From positions 3,813,046 to 3,877,045 of the forward strand of contig NZ_CH672413.1 of the NCBI RefSeq assembly GCF_000152705.1: a stretch of 64,000 nt of DNA. Reading direction: 5' to 3'. A program made the translations under genes and the position numbers. This document shows positions 63,776-64,000 of this stretch, piece after piece. This stretch comes from Janibacter sp. HTCC2649. Lineage in GTDB: Bacteria; Actinomycetota; Actinomycetes; Actinomycetales; Dermatophilaceae. A model generated the notes under the pieces. The model saw only the letters and a program-made list of their open reading frames with translations. It did not search any database and was not told the DNA's origin. Position 1 is the first letter of the stretch; each line of letters begins with the position of its first letter.

Positions 63776-64000
63776 GTGAAGGGTCGCGTGCTCGTCGTCG
63801 ACGACGATCTCGCTCTCGCGGAGATGCTGGGCATCGTGCTGCGCAACGAGGGCCTCGAAGTTGACCACGTCGCCGACGGCTCCGGAGCGCTCGCGGCCTT
63901 CCGCGAGACGCGCCCCGATGTCGTCCTCCTCGACGTCATGCTCCCGGGCATTGACGGACTCGAGGTGTGCCGTCGCATCCGCGCTGAGTCCGGCGTCCCG
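63776..64000 (+). CDS. mtrA: Response regulator MtrA (3' end outside window)
   Basis: The first 75 residues of a receiver domain: RVLVVDDDLALAEMLGIVLRNEGLEV, phosphoacceptor Asp in DVVLLDVMLPGIDGLEVCRRIRAE. The sequence is close to MtrA of the MtrAB-LpqB system, which controls cell-wall hydrolases and division. GTG start has AAGGAG 6 nt upstream. The DNA-binding domain lies beyond the window. Next to a divergent cell-wall hydrolase, a common type of MtrA target. Confidence 0.93.
   Translation, partial: MKGRVLVVDDDLALAEMLGIVLRNEGLEVDHVADGSGALAAFRETRPDVVLLDVMLPGIDGLEVCRRIRAESGVP

Overview
The window is high-GC DNA (roughly 70% by eye) from an actinobacterium. It carries a WhiB2-type regulator, coenzyme F420 genes (fbiA/fbiB), an MtrA-type response regulator, a monoderm-style Tad pilus locus and many start codons 6-8 nt after a TANNNT -10 box (leaderless transcripts). 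Gene families such as TIGR03089, DUF3499 and DUF5719 point to Micrococcales, probably Intrasporangiaceae; the genus is not identifiable from sequence alone.

Layout. 0-8 kb: end of a peptidoglycan-binding protein, a TIGR03089 protein, pirin, a GT-C-like membrane protein, an inositol-monophosphatase-family enzyme, an acyl-CoA ligase and a SUFU-domain protein. 8-11.7 kb: alpha/beta hydrolase, aspartoacylase-like enzyme and retropepsin-like RimB-type protease, divergent from a RimK ligase fused to an RCK_C domain. 11.8-19.5 kb: a tightly packed plus-strand run of TRIC-type channel, MFS transporter, GT2, GT4 fused to a methyltransferase-like domain, UPF0104 flippase-like protein, methyltransferase and DNA glycosylase. 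19.4-24.8 kb: a tandem terminator-like repeat array broken by an IS30-family element, a VWA lipoprotein, a TOPRIM protein and an ISL3-family element with an 8-bp target duplication.

24.9-41.7 kb: a block whose order resembles the mycobacterial fbiB-fbiA-whiB2 ... metallopeptidase-DUF3499-manB-SIS ... sahH region (F420 biosynthesis, sugar-nucleotide metabolism, methyl cycle), with a UvrA-like ABC ATPase, YbaK, DUF808 and a small acidic protein added. 41.7-63.5 kb: lies between sahH and mtrA, where mycobacteria have only a short gap. It holds a DUF6081 secreted protein, DUF1294, DUF2510 (plus a decayed copy), a fused MFS/spermidine-synthase-like protein, a GT-C-like protein, an ICMT-like methyltransferase, a complete Tad/Flp pilus operon (two Flp pilins, TadE, TadG-like, CpaB, TadZ, TadA, VWA-TadB fusion, TadC), an acyltransferase, a GH3 hexosaminidase, an Hcp-like protein, RidA and a peptidoglycan-binding M15-like protein. 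The window ends inside mtrA.

Most striking pattern. The octamer GTATGCCG (reverse complement CGGCATAC) occurs about 37 times by hand count against roughly 2-3 expected. It is on both strands, in several reading frames, and paired as inverted repeats in four intergenic hairpins with GNRA-like loops. This is the architecture of DNA uptake sequences in Neisseria and Haemophilus. The same window carries a Tad pilus locus, and Tad pili are needed for natural transformation in the actinobacterium Micrococcus luteus. The motif is absent from about 15 kb (41.76-56.75 kb) that includes most of the Tad locus.
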